From Nitrospirales bacterium (GTDB taxonomy: Bacteria > Nitrospirota > Nitrospiria > Nitrospirales > UBA8639), in the NCBI GenBank assembly GCA_029261295.1, contig JAJDBP010000029.1, positions 124,001 through 188,000 of the forward strand: a stretch of 64,000 bases of DNA. Direction: 5' to 3'. Positions 18,430-28,151 of this stretch are shown here, piece by piece. Numbering within the stretch: the stretch's first letter is position 1; each line of letters begins with the position of its first letter. A model generated the notes under the pieces. The model had not been told where the DNA came from and made no database searches. It was given only the letters and a program-made list of their open reading frames with translations. The translations under genes were made by a program, and so were the position numbers.

Positions 18430-19467
18430 ATGTATGTACTTCCGCAATGGATCCCTGCCATCACGATTTTAAGCATTGGCGTTTTCATTTTAAGTGGTTG
18501 TTCAGATCCTGGCTATAAGTTTAAAGCCTCATTCTTCGTCAAATATGACGGGATAAAAAAAGAGGTCATCCCGGATACAGTGGAATTGCAATATACAAAG
18601 AAGGATGCCCAGAAAGAGACTCCCACCCTAGAATGGGAAGAAGACGGCTTTTTAGCCAAAATCGACCTACTGTCGAATTCACCATTGCCCAATGTGGACT
18701 CCAATATGCCTATTGAGCTCTTTGTAGGGAAACACGGATATCTAAAGGAGGAAAGGTTCCCATTAACAATTGATATGTTCAAAACAGGGAATCCGGATCG
18801 AACTAGACTAGAACTTCATTTCGACAAACCGGCTCTTTTTGTGGTGATTAATCCGAGCAAACGACTTAAATTCGCTAGTTTATTAGATAATTTAAATTGG
18901 GCCTTATTTAGGGATAATTTCGCAAAATTCGTAAGTCAAATCCAAGGACAAAAGGGGATTCGAGATAAGTGGGGACCCTTTGTCCTTTATTCCATCGTAG
19001 AAGACCAAAATCTAAAAGAACTATCAAACAATTTTTCCCAATCTATTGAATGGAACAATGAAAGACTCAATAAGATTACAGAGGAAATAATAGCAGAGGG
19101 TGAACCTATCATGCCGGAGATTGTGCTCAAAAAGCTCGGAGAAAAAATTGACCGTTATAGCTACTCAAATAATAAATACAGAGGAATGATTATCTATGTA
19201 CTAGGGGGAGAAAGACTGCCTCCCACAGCAGAGGAAGTTCTAAAGGTCGGAAAATTCCTAAAGGAGGCAGGATTATTGGGTGTCATTGTGCAATTTGCCC
19301 CAACCAATACCAAAACAAAGGACTATTCAAAGCAATGCTCTGATTGCCAAAACCTAAAATTTTTTGAAATGGATATAGACAGTGAATTAGCAAGAAAAAG
19401 TTTTTACTTAGCATTTCAAGAAGTGATTCAGACGACAGAAAATCTCATTGAGGGTATTAAAAAATGA
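18430..19467 (+). CDS. Lipoprotein of the caspase block, unknown function
   Basis: 345 residues from the ATG at 18430 (AGGAG about nine bases upstream); an in-frame TTG at 18403 is less likely. The signal peptide ends in a lipobox (FILSGC). The region from about 150 to 345 alternates strands and helices (for example GMIIYVLGGERLPP, then GVIVQFAP), which faintly resembles a Rossmann-like or vWA fold but has no MIDAS motif. Two Cys in SKQCSDCQ may bind metal or form a disulfide. It lies 118 bases after the ABC gene and overlaps the next gene by four bases (ATGA), indicating translational coupling with the vWA protein. Probably periplasmic, membrane-anchored; function unknown. Confidence 0.7.
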   Translation: MYVLPQWIPAITILSIGVFILSGCSDPGYKFKASFFVKYDGIKKEVIPDTVELQYTKKDAQKETPTLEWEEDGFLAKIDLLSNSPLPNVDSNMPIELFVGKHGYLKEERFPLTIDMFKTGNPDRTRLELHFDKPALFVVINPSKRLKFASLLDNLNWALFRDNFAKFVSQIQGQKGIRDKWGPFVLYSIVEDQNLKELSNNFSQSIEWNNERLNKITEEIIAEGEPIMPEIVLKKLGEKIDRYSYSNNKYRGMIIYVLGGERLPPTAEEVLKVGKFLKEAGLLGVIVQFAPTNTKTKDYSKQCSDCQNLKFFEMDIDSELARKSFYLAFQEVIQTTENLIEGIKK

Positions 19468-21932
19468 GCCAATTCAAAAAAACACTGATCGTATTTTGCT
19501 TGCTCTTCATAATACCGATCGTCTCTCCAGCGTTAGTTTTTTCTGCGAAAATGGATTGGCAGGGGGAAAAGCTAGTCCTCCCAAAAAAAATCACGAAAAA
19601 GAAGGGAAGACGTTTGGCTGCTGTAGGAATTGAAAATGTTCCTTTTTATTATTCACCAGGAAAAGATAAAAAACTTAAGGGTCCCAAGTTTTTGGATTTG
19701 GTTACTATATACAGGGCAACCAAATATAGAGTGTACTATTTGGTCAACTATGGGAATACCGAGGAGGGATGGGGATGGGTGAAAGCGAAAGATCTCATTT
19801 TCCAAGATAGCCTGATCATACAAGAAATGACAGAGATCGAAAGGAAACGAAGCACACTACAAACCAGTTCTGATGAAACTTTTGTTTGCTACGATGGGGA
19901 TAACTCGGAATTAAAAAGAAGTGGGAACGACGATACAAACCTGGCTAAAGCTATATCTAAAAATAACTGGAGACAAACCGAATTTCGTTTGACCGAGAAA
20001 GTTGCCGTATTCGCAGGACCCGATCGAAAAAAATTCAAGGAAATCAAAAATATCAGCCTTTTTAATATTCTTTATGTTTATAAAGTTTGCCTGAAACCAG
20101 AGAAGGGGGAAAAGGGGGAGAGAATAGTGCGGTCGTATATGTTCGTCGGAACTAAAGCGCGCTGGAAAAATAGCAACCCCAGGAAATCCTTATTGGGATG
20201 GGTCCAAGAAAGCCAGTTAATAGTATGGAAATCTCGAGTTGCAGTCTGGTTTGACAAAAAATCATATGGAGAACGCGACCCTGTACAAATATTTAAACAT
20301 GAACAGGATTTACTTAATTACGTTGAAACGAAAAGGGCCCAAAGGGCCATTTCTATGGAAACAGAATTTTCGGCCCCATTGAAATTTTTCACAACTAGAT
20401 TTCCGGTTCTTAAAAATCGTACGAAAAACGATCCCCCGATAGGACGGGAGTCGATGAAGATTGCCTTCATTGCTGATGGATTTAGAGGAACTAATATCAA
20501 GGAAACAATTCCCAAGCATATTATTGAAGAAAAACGTCAGAGTACGTTCCAGTTAGGGGCGGATCTGAAACAAATGGATATTTTTTTCCTGATTGACTCG
20601 ACTACCAGCATGCACCCATATTTTAAAGTAACAAAAAACGCTATCAAACGTTTTATTAATAATTCCAAAGGAGGAAAAAAGAAGAAGTATCGGTTCGGAT
20701 TGGCACTGTACCGTGATTACCATTCCGGAAAAGATTTACTCTTTCAACCCATATTGCAATTGTCAGAACAGCACCAACCACTCTTGAATTGGTTGGAAAC
20801 TTATGACTTAGTAGATAAAGGAGTCAATACGGATGCCTATGAAGCTATGTTCGGGGGCATCAAAAAATCCGTCGAGTGGGCAAAGTGGAAAAAAGGGCGG
20901 ATAAAAGCATTAATTGTAATTGGAGATTCCGGAAATCATGAACCCTTGGATCCTCAAGACCCAAAGCTAGATGAGGTAGTAAACATCTTACAACGGAAAA
21001 AAGTACTTTTCTATGGTATTAACGTCCAACCACATCCTATTGCCCTCTTTGGGGATTATTATACTGCTTTTCTGAAACAGTCCAAGAGGATAATTTCCAA
21101 AAATAATGCGTGGGGTGGGTCAGAGGGAATGGGTGTGTTCGGAACAAAGCCATTTGATCCTCAGAAGTTGGAAAGTAATTCAAAGGAAATCGTTGCGTAT
21201 TTGAATGAAATAGCACAATTGTCTTCCACTACTCAAAAGGCGTATAAAACCCTGGCGAAATCGAAAAGCGGCCCTAAAGAATCAACACTCTCCCAGAAAT
21301 TGTCTAATGTAAGAAGTGAACATGGCGCAGTCGTTACAAGTTATTTACTTGCTTTAATGAAGGAAAGAGGACTGAAACTAGAAGATGTTCCTTCAAATCT
21401 TAACCAAATATCAGAGGAAGGATGGGTTCTTACTGAATCACTAGATGGGAAGAAGCATTTTGAACCTTGGATTTTAATTGGAAGATCAGATCTGAAAAAC
21501 ATCATTGCCATACTGGGTATCCTCGAATCTGAAATGGTCAAATCTGATCCAGAGGGAATAGAGGAAACCATTGTTGGGATAACTGCAAGAGTCTCGGGAG
21601 ATAAACCAATAAAGAATGATCAAACCCTGGCTGACTATCTGACGCGGCTCTCGCATATACCTTTTACAAAATGGTCACAATTGCTCCGCAACACTATGAC
21701 TGAAACCGAATACCTTATTCAGAATGATGCTGTCTTTAAAATGGAGTTATGGGAAAATCTGTGCAAAAAAATCGCCAGCCTAAACCTCGTAGTGGGGAGC
21801 TTAACTGGAACAATACAAATCGATAAAAAGAATTTTATCTGCAAAGTTGTTGACCCAAAACCGAAAGAGTGGTTTTTTCAACAAGGGCGTGGAGAGAAGT
21901 ATGCTTGGATTCCAATGGACTTTGTTCCTTAA
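19464..21932 (+). CDS. Secreted SH3-like and von Willebrand A domain protein
   Basis: 822 residues with a signal peptide (LLFIIPIVSPALVFS). Two SH3-like segments appear near residues 45-115 and 170-265 (for example YYLVNYGNTEEGWGWVKAKD). A vWA domain follows at about 370-550: FFLIDSTTSM supplies the DxTxS MIDAS metal site, and later NTDAYEAMFGG and ALIVIGDSGNHE fit the remaining strands and metal-coordinating positions. A helical C-terminus ends in another small beta region. vWA domains mediate metal-dependent protein binding. Its place between a lipoprotein and secreted caspases suggests a periplasmic or surface scaffold or substrate receptor. The domain call is good; the role is inference. 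Confidence 0.78.
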   Translation: MSQFKKTLIVFCLLFIIPIVSPALVFSAKMDWQGEKLVLPKKITKKKGRRLAAVGIENVPFYYSPGKDKKLKGPKFLDLVTIYRATKYRVYYLVNYGNTEEGWGWVKAKDLIFQDSLIIQEMTEIERKRSTLQTSSDETFVCYDGDNSELKRSGNDDTNLAKAISKNNWRQTEFRLTEKVAVFAGPDRKKFKEIKNISLFNILYVYKVCLKPEKGEKGERIVRSYMFVGTKARWKNSNPRKSLLGWVQESQLIVWKSRVAVWFDKKSYGERDPVQIFKHEQDLLNYVETKRAQRAISMETEFSAPLKFFTTRFPVLKNRTKNDPPIGRESMKIAFIADGFRGTNIKETIPKHIIEEKRQSTFQLGADLKQMDIFFLIDSTTSMHPYFKVTKNAIKRFINNSKGGKKKKYRFGLALYRDYHSGKDLLFQPILQLSEQHQPLLNWLETYDLVDKGVNTDAYEAMFGGIKKSVEWAKWKKGRIKALIVIGDSGNHEPLDPQDPKLDEVVNILQRKKVLFYGINVQPHPIALFGDYYTAFLKQSKRIISKNNAWGGSEGMGVFGTKPFDPQKLESNSKEIVAYLNEIAQLSSTTQKAYKTLAKSKSGPKESTLSQKLSNVRSEHGAVVTSYLLALMKERGLKLEDVPSNLNQISEEGWVLTESLDGKKHFEPWILIGRSDLKNIIAILGILESEMVKSDPEGIEETIVGITARVSGDKPIKNDQTLADYLTRLSHIPFTKWSQLLRNTMTETEYLIQNDAVFKMELWENLCKKIASLNLVVGSLTGTIQIDKKNFICKVVDPKPKEWFFQQGRGEKYAWIPMDFVP

Positions 21933-21995
21933 ATAAGAGAAACACAAATACCCTTTAAACAATATGTAGGGCAGAATTAAAGCGAGCGCTTAATC

Positions 21996-23270
21996 ATGAA
22001 AATGGAGAGGTTATTTTATCACCGTAATTTTGCTGTTCTTTTCCATATGATTTTTATTATTCTCTTGCTCGTCACAAGTATACAGGGAGCCCCACGATTT
22101 CCCGATAAAGTGGAAACACCAAGTGGGGAACAGTATGCTTTGCTAATTGGGATTAGTAATTACGATTATCCTGGTGTGAGGTCTGGCATTGTCCCTTTAG
22201 AGTTTGCTCATGAAGATGCGAAGGCTTTAAAAAATCGGCTTGAAAAGGATTTTCATGCCATAAGCCTCCTAAATGAAGATGCTAAACGAGAAGATATCCT
22301 CAATCAATTAAGTTATTTACAGGAAACGATTAAACCACAAGATAGTTTCCTTCTTTTCTTTGCTGGTCATGGGCTTCGAAATCCTTCCAATCAAGAAACC
22401 TATTGGCTTACATACGATACCAAATTAGATAATCTCGAAATCAATGGTATTCGCTTATCACATCTAATGGATTATGTCGTGGATATAAAAGCCAAAAATA
22501 AATTAGTTTTGCTTGACCACTGTTTTAGTGGGGATCTGGTACAACCTAAACTCGACTTACAGTTTTCAAAGGGGAAAACGAGGGGAGGAAGTATTCCAAA
22601 GGTTGCTCCTACCATTAAGAAGGTTCCTGAAATTACTTCCATGGATGAATTTAAAAACTCTTTTAGGCCTGACCAGGAAGGCCTACTAGTTCTTGCTGCT
22701 GCACACGAGGAATCTTACGAATATAAGCAGTATGGACATGGGCTATTTACGGCAGCACTCCTCGAAACACTCAATTCGCCAAAGGCCGACATTATAAAAG
22801 ATGGCAGCCTATCCCTTCATGAATTGACTTCTTATCTTCCTAGGCGATTCAGGGAAATGGCCGACTCCCAAGGAAACCTGCAAAGCATGATTGAGGGTCC
22901 AAAAGAAAAGAATTCTTCAGAATGGGCGCAAAATTGGACTTTAGTGAGTCTTCCGCCTAATACGAGCAACGGGGAAAAAATCGCAGATCAATACAAAGCA
23001 ATATTAGCGAAATGGTGGAGGATGGGTTGGATCCAGGTTGAAACTAAGGCTTGGGGGAAAGAGACCATAAAGGAATGGCTTATAAGTATTAATGGTAATG
23101 GCGAATTGACAAAATTATACAAAAAGCTGTGGAGAATACTAAAAAACAATATCGATTTTGTTTTGCAACAAAAAGGGCAAGAAGAGCTAGGCCTTAGCGA
23201 GCAGTCAATTGCAAAACAAATTGAAGAAGAATTCAATGAAGAACTCAAAGAAGAACTAGAAACCCAGTGA
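21996..23270 (+). CDS. Secreted caspase-like peptidase (C14 family)
   Basis: 424 residues with an N-terminal signal (FHMIFIILLLVTSIQGA). The caspase fold starts at QYALLIGISNY (about 47-57); the catalytic pair is intact, with His125 in LLFFAGHG and Cys176 in VLLDHCFSGD. After the peptidase domain comes a helical tail with the pattern WWRMGWI...KEWL..., shared with the next gene. Bacterial caspase relatives (orthocaspases/metacaspases) cleave after basic residues and take part in stress responses or in conflict systems. An N-terminal signal makes this one periplasmic or secreted, unlike most defence-linked caspases. It lies 63 bases after the vWA gene and 12 before the giant caspase/subtilase gene. 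Confidence 0.85.
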   Translation: MKMERLFYHRNFAVLFHMIFIILLLVTSIQGAPRFPDKVETPSGEQYALLIGISNYDYPGVRSGIVPLEFAHEDAKALKNRLEKDFHAISLLNEDAKREDILNQLSYLQETIKPQDSFLLFFAGHGLRNPSNQETYWLTYDTKLDNLEINGIRLSHLMDYVVDIKAKNKLVLLDHCFSGDLVQPKLDLQFSKGKTRGGSIPKVAPTIKKVPEITSMDEFKNSFRPDQEGLLVLAAAHEESYEYKQYGHGLFTAALLETLNSPKADIIKDGSLSLHELTSYLPRRFREMADSQGNLQSMIEGPKEKNSSEWAQNWTLVSLPPNTSNGEKIADQYKAILAKWWRMGWIQVETKAWGKETIKEWLISINGNGELTKLYKKLWRILKNNIDFVLQQKGQEELGLSEQSIAKQIEEEFNEELKEELETQ

Positions 23271-23282
23271 AAGATTTTTCAA

Positions 23283-26200
23283 ATGATTAAATTTTCTAGG
23301 ATAATTTTCCCTAGTTTTTCTACCAATTGGGGTTTCCTATACGTATGGGGAATCTTAATTTCCTGTACCTTCTTTTTATTCGAGATAGAAGATTCCTTCG
23401 CAAAAAACCATGCACTATTGATTAGTGTTAGCCAGAATTCAAACATAAAGAATGAAAACTTAAAAAGCGACTTTCTTGAGTCTGATCTCCAAAGTCTAAC
23501 CAACAGTCTTCAATCTGGGGGCTATATCGTCGAACATTTTCGTAACAGTGATGCCAAGCGAAATCTTATTATTAACAAGCTCGTTCACTATTCAACCAAA
23601 ATAAATAAAAATGATTCGCTCATAGTATTTTTTTCTGGGGTAGGTGTGCGAAGTAACAAAAATGACATATCCTATTTACTTACTGAAGATGTCAAAACAA
23701 ACGGCTCTGATGGATTCGCTCTAGGGGGTATTAGAATTGATCATTTATTTGATTATCTAAACGATATTCCATCTGAGAAAAAACTATTAATCCTAGATTT
23801 GAACTTTGAGCAGCAAATTAACCAACAGGATATAACCTTTGTGCATTCTATTGACCCTCAGGCATGGGATGCAGAATTCTTGGGTTCGGCTGCCAAGAAA
23901 AATCTTAAAACCTTGTCGGTTCTTGCCTCCTTTTGTAATAGCCCTTGCAAAACATCAGATCTACGACATGGGAGATTCAATCAGGCTCTAATCGACGCTG
24001 TTTCTCTTGGCAACCAGAAAACGAGCGGGCATTCATCACTCAAGCTCAAAAAAATGTTTAGCTTGGTGAAGACAAAAATTTCAAAATTTAAGGCTAAGGA
24101 ACCTTTTGAGAAAACAATGGGTCCCGAAGTTTTTAGTTTCGTCAATGAATCCACTTCAGATTGGGAAATATTCAGGGAATCTTTTGACAATAAACTTATA
24201 TTTGAACCAACAGCGTTAAAAGAATATATACGAACTATAAAAAAATGGGAGAAAAGAGGTTGGATTTCTACAAAAGCTTTGTTTATTTCACAAATTGGTC
24301 TAAAAAGATGGAAACAAAGTTACGTTGAACAAGTCCCTATGAATATAAATGAGGAAAAGCTCGTTTCTCTTGTTAAGCGCATACTAGATTTTGACATTGA
24401 AAACTACGGTCTTACCGAACAAGCTCATGCAAGAGCCCTTGAGAAAAATATCGAAGAGTTTTATCCAAAACATAACAATTTACCGGTGATCGAAGAAAAA
24501 CCCACAGTTGTTCCTAAACCCTTAACTGTCGTTAAACCTCCCATAGATGCGTCCTCCTCAAAATCTCCAAGAGCTAAACGGGCTCTACTTATCGGAATAG
24601 ATAAATATAGATCTGGTGAAATTTCCCAACTTAAAGGGTGTGTCAACGATGTTGAATTAATGGAGAAAATATTAGTATCCAAATTCAATGTCTCCTCTGA
24701 AAACATAAAAGTGTTAAAAAATGAACAAGCAACCCATGCAAAAATTGTTAGTGCTATTCAGACTCATTTAATTGCCAAGGCTAAACCAAATGAAGTGGTT
24801 ATCCTCCATTTTAGTGGCCATGGATCACAAATGAGGGATGCAGACGGAGATGAAATTGATCATTTGGACGAAACCCTTGTTCCTCATGATAGTCGAACTC
24901 CAGGTGTGTTTGATATTACCGATGACGAAATCAACGGACTTCTCCATCAGTTAACTCAAAAGACTAAAAACGTCACGGTCATTCTGGATAGTTGTCATTC
25001 AGGAGCAGCCGCGCGCGGTGGGACCACCGTGCGAGAGATTGCTCCGGATGACCGAACTCCACCTCCCCCAGCAGACTATGCACGTAGTTCTCGAGAATTA
25101 GGGGAAGGAGATGCCAATTTTCGCCTCAATGGCTCGAACTATGTTCTTATTTCTGGCTGTCTATCCAGTCAACGGTCTAATGAATCGGTGTTCAACGAAA
25201 GCCGCTATGGTGCATTAACCTGGTATCTGGCAGAGGCGCTGCAAGCTGCAGGCGATGATACAACCTATGATTCTATGATGGTTGAGGTTCAGAAAAATGT
25301 CAGTATGAGATTTCCATCACAAGAACCTCAACTGGAAGGATTGGGAACTAACCAAATTGTATTTGGAACGGACAAAATAAATACACAACCCTATTTGCTA
25401 ACTGAGCCGCTGAGCGAAGGAAAAGTCCAGATCCAAGGAGGTGCGGTCTATGGGTTAAAAAAAGACTCAGTAATTGAGGTTTACTCTCCCAAAACAGTCA
25501 ACTTTGAAAAATCTCAACCCTTGGCAAAAATAAAAATTTTTCAACTTGAAGACTTTTCCTCGCAAGCTGAAGTTGTGCAAGGACAGCGGTCTATTCCTAA
25601 AGGATCTAAGGCCCTTATCGAAGCTATTCATTTTGGGTCAACAGCTATTCCCATTTACATAGATGTCCAATCCGTTCCAGCATTAAAAACGGTTCGACAG
25701 GCTCTGGACAAAATGGAAACCCTGTCATTGTCCTTTGTTAAAAAAAAATCGGGGGCTCAACTCATTTTACAGGAACAACATGGAAAGGTGGTTTTACAGA
25801 GCGGGGATTTGGAATTTCTACGGCCACCAATACCAATAACAAAATCAAACTTTGAAAATGATGTGATTACAACAGTGAAAGATTTTGTACAGTGGCTCAC
25901 TGTGCTAGAACTAAAAAACCCTAATCCAAGATTTTCCATTAAATTACAAATACAACGCCAAAAGGATTCGCCTAACTCTAGAGCTCCTCAACAAGTCATT
26001 TCCGATACTTCACTCACTTATCGTGTATTGAATAATTCTGCAAGGGATTTGTATGTTTACATTTTTGATGTTTCGAGTGACGGATGTGTCTACCTATTAC
26101 ATCCTCCAGTCAAAGGAGAGCACGAAGCGCTTCCTTCCGGTGCAGAATTTGAAAAATCGACCAAGTTTTATGTACCTCAGAACTACCAAAGAGTTGTTGA

Positions 26201-28151
26201 TGTTATAAAAGTTATTGCAACTGACCGTAGAATAAACCCATCAATATTCCCCAATGGATGTCTTCGTGAATTACCCCCAGGAAATACCAGAGGTTTGACC
26301 GATCCACTCGAGCGTTTATTAGCCCAAGGAACGCATGGCATGCGAGCGCCTCGACTCGAAGAACATGAATCTATGGCCAACTCCTGGGTTACAGCTCAAA
26401 GAAGTTTTACTCTAATTCGACCAACTGTAAATGTTTCAGGGTTTTTGGGAAGCTTTAGTGAAATACAAAAGGCAGAAGAATTAAAGTCAAATTTATTTGG
26501 CATAGGCCGAGACAGTTCGCCACCCGATACTCCTCTTTCATGTTTAAATCTCGACCCCTCATACAAAGATGGGACAATATTTGGATTTTTACCGTGTGCG
26601 GCAAGTCGGGATAGTGTACCCAACCTGTCAATAGGGAAGGCCTTTGACAGAGCCTATAGCATTCAAGCTCAAATAGGTGCGCAAAGGGTGGAACCCAACA
26701 TTCAGGTCATCATGCCAGTTAGGGAATTTGAGGGCGCTACACCCACGCGGAGCAGCGGAAAAGGAGACGAGCATGACCCTTTGGCCAAACAAGATGATCA
26801 GTGGAGCTTAAAGCAAATTCAAGCATTCCAAGCATGGGAAAAGATTCGAAGAAGATATCAAGTCCTTGAAGGTTCCGAGGCTGAAGGCATATTAATTGCG
26901 CATCCGGATACAGGCTATCTTCCACATCCCGAAATTTGGGATGAATTTAATGGGATCAGGCCAATCGATGAAGGGAAGGGGTATAACTATTATGAAGGAA
27001 ATGCCAATCCCGAAGACCCGTTGCTAAAGGATCGTCTGCTGGATCATCCCGGACATGGGACAGCCAGCGCAAGTGTCATCATCAGCCCACCAGGCTGTCA
27101 ATTGCCGGGAAATAGTAAGTGCGTCAATGGGGTTGCTCCGGGTGCTCAGGTAATTCCTTTGCGCGTGCATCGAACAGTTTCTCAATTCAATACTGGCGCT
27201 CTTACTAAGGCCATTCAAGATGTGGCTGATGGGAATATACAAGGAAATCCCAAACTCATCTCAATCGCCATGGGTGGTCCCCCCACCTATAGCATGTGGA
27301 AAGCGGTGAAGGCTGCAGAAGATAAGGGGGTTTTAATTATTGCTGCAGCAGGCAATTACGTGAAGACGGTTGTGTGGCCAGCTCGTTTTGAATCTACTAT
27401 TGCCGTAGCGGCTCACAATGTTCGCTGTCAACATTGGAAGGGGTCTTCAAATGGAAATGCTGTTGACATTAGTGCCCCGGGAGAATCCGTGTGGAGGGCC
27501 ACTCTAAGTGAGGAGCATCAGGATATAATCGGAATGGGAAAGGGAACAACCTTTGCGACAAGTCATACCTCTGGTGCAGCAGCACTCTGGTTGGTTTGGC
27601 ACCAGGATAAGCCAAAAATTCTAGAGGAATTACAAGCCAATGGGTTAATCACCAAAGCCTTTCGTAAAATTTTAAAGGACAGTGCTAGAAGGCCAAGTGG
27701 AAATCCTTCTGAAAATCCTGCCGGCATGTATTGTCAGGAAAGTGCATGGGATGAAAATTTCGGCCCCGGGATGTTAGATGTAAATAGATTGTTGGAAATG
27801 CCCTTAGTTATTGAGCAAGAAGGATTATCTGACCAAACGAATCTTCGGGAACTCTCAGAACTACCCTTGTTCTCTTCACTATATCCCCCTGGAACAAAAG
27901 CGGAAACCATCAGAAATGATTATCAAACATTAGTGGGCCAGACTAGAGGCGATGATTTTGAGAAGTTGACTTCATATGAAACGGAAATTCTTTACCACTA
28001 CACTGTTAATGAAGAGGTTCGACGAGCCATAGATGGAATTGTGCAAACTCAGCGTGGAATAGAGCCCTATATGCGGGCCCGGACAACCCTACAAAAACAA
28101 GACTTATCCATTCAGCTACGAGAAATCCTTAGTCTATTAATTCATCCTTAA
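23283..28151 (+). CDS. Secreted pseudo-caspase / caspase / subtilase fusion
   Basis: 1622 residues with a signal peptide (to about residue 40). Domains in order: a caspase fold at about 41-240 that has lost both catalytic residues (FFSGVG with Val120 for His; LDLNF with Asn174 for Cys); a helical linker like that of the preceding gene; an intact caspase domain at about 430-690 (His513 in FSGHG, Cys571 in LDSCHSG); a beta-rich region at about 880-1000 resembling DUF4384-type domains found near caspases; and a subtilase domain at about 1170-1500 with Asp1209 (HPDTGY), His1258 (HPGHGT) and the oxyanion Asn (AAAGN), but Thr1423 where the Ser nucleophile should be (GTTFATSH). It is the last gene of the block. 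Domain calls are firm; whether the subtilase part is active is open. Confidence 0.85.
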   Translation: MIKFSRIIFPSFSTNWGFLYVWGILISCTFFLFEIEDSFAKNHALLISVSQNSNIKNENLKSDFLESDLQSLTNSLQSGGYIVEHFRNSDAKRNLIINKLVHYSTKINKNDSLIVFFSGVGVRSNKNDISYLLTEDVKTNGSDGFALGGIRIDHLFDYLNDIPSEKKLLILDLNFEQQINQQDITFVHSIDPQAWDAEFLGSAAKKNLKTLSVLASFCNSPCKTSDLRHGRFNQALIDAVSLGNQKTSGHSSLKLKKMFSLVKTKISKFKAKEPFEKTMGPEVFSFVNESTSDWEIFRESFDNKLIFEPTALKEYIRTIKKWEKRGWISTKALFISQIGLKRWKQSYVEQVPMNINEEKLVSLVKRILDFDIENYGLTEQAHARALEKNIEEFYPKHNNLPVIEEKPTVVPKPLTVVKPPIDASSSKSPRAKRALLIGIDKYRSGEISQLKGCVNDVELMEKILVSKFNVSSENIKVLKNEQATHAKIVSAIQTHLIAKAKPNEVVILHFSGHGSQMRDADGDEIDHLDETLVPHDSRTPGVFDITDDEINGLLHQLTQKTKNVTVILDSCHSGAAARGGTTVREIAPDDRTPPPPADYARSSRELGEGDANFRLNGSNYVLISGCLSSQRSNESVFNESRYGALTWYLAEALQAAGDDTTYDSMMVEVQKNVSMRFPSQEPQLEGLGTNQIVFGTDKINTQPYLLTEPLSEGKVQIQGGAVYGLKKDSVIEVYSPKTVNFEKSQPLAKIKIFQLEDFSSQAEVVQGQRSIPKGSKALIEAIHFGSTAIPIYIDVQSVPALKTVRQALDKMETLSLSFVKKKSGAQLILQEQHGKVVLQSGDLEFLRPPIPITKSNFENDVITTVKDFVQWLTVLELKNPNPRFSIKLQIQRQKDSPNSRAPQQVISDTSLTYRVLNNSARDLYVYIFDVSSDGCVYLLHPPVKGEHEALPSGAEFEKSTKFYVPQNYQRVVDVIKVIATDRRINPSIFPNGCLRELPPGNTRGLTDPLERLLAQGTHGMRAPRLEEHESMANSWVTAQRSFTLIRPTVNVSGFLGSFSEIQKAEELKSNLFGIGRDSSPPDTPLSCLNLDPSYKDGTIFGFLPCAASRDSVPNLSIGKAFDRAYSIQAQIGAQRVEPNIQVIMPVREFEGATPTRSSGKGDEHDPLAKQDDQWSLKQIQAFQAWEKIRRRYQVLEGSEAEGILIAHPDTGYLPHPEIWDEFNGIRPIDEGKGYNYYEGNANPEDPLLKDRLLDHPGHGTASASVIISPPGCQLPGNSKCVNGVAPGAQVIPLRVHRTVSQFNTGALTKAIQDVADGNIQGNPKLISIAMGGPPTYSMWKAVKAAEDKGVLIIAAAGNYVKTVVWPARFESTIAVAAHNVRCQHWKGSSNGNAVDISAPGESVWRATLSEEHQDIIGMGKGTTFATSHTSGAAALWLVWHQDKPKILEELQANGLITKAFRKILKDSARRPSGNPSENPAGMYCQESAWDENFGPGMLDVNRLLEMPLVIEQEGLSDQTNLRELSELPLFSSLYPPGTKAETIRNDYQTLVGQTRGDDFEKLTSYETEILYHYTVNEEVRRAIDGIVQTQRGIEPYMRARTTLQKQDLSIQLREILSLLIHP

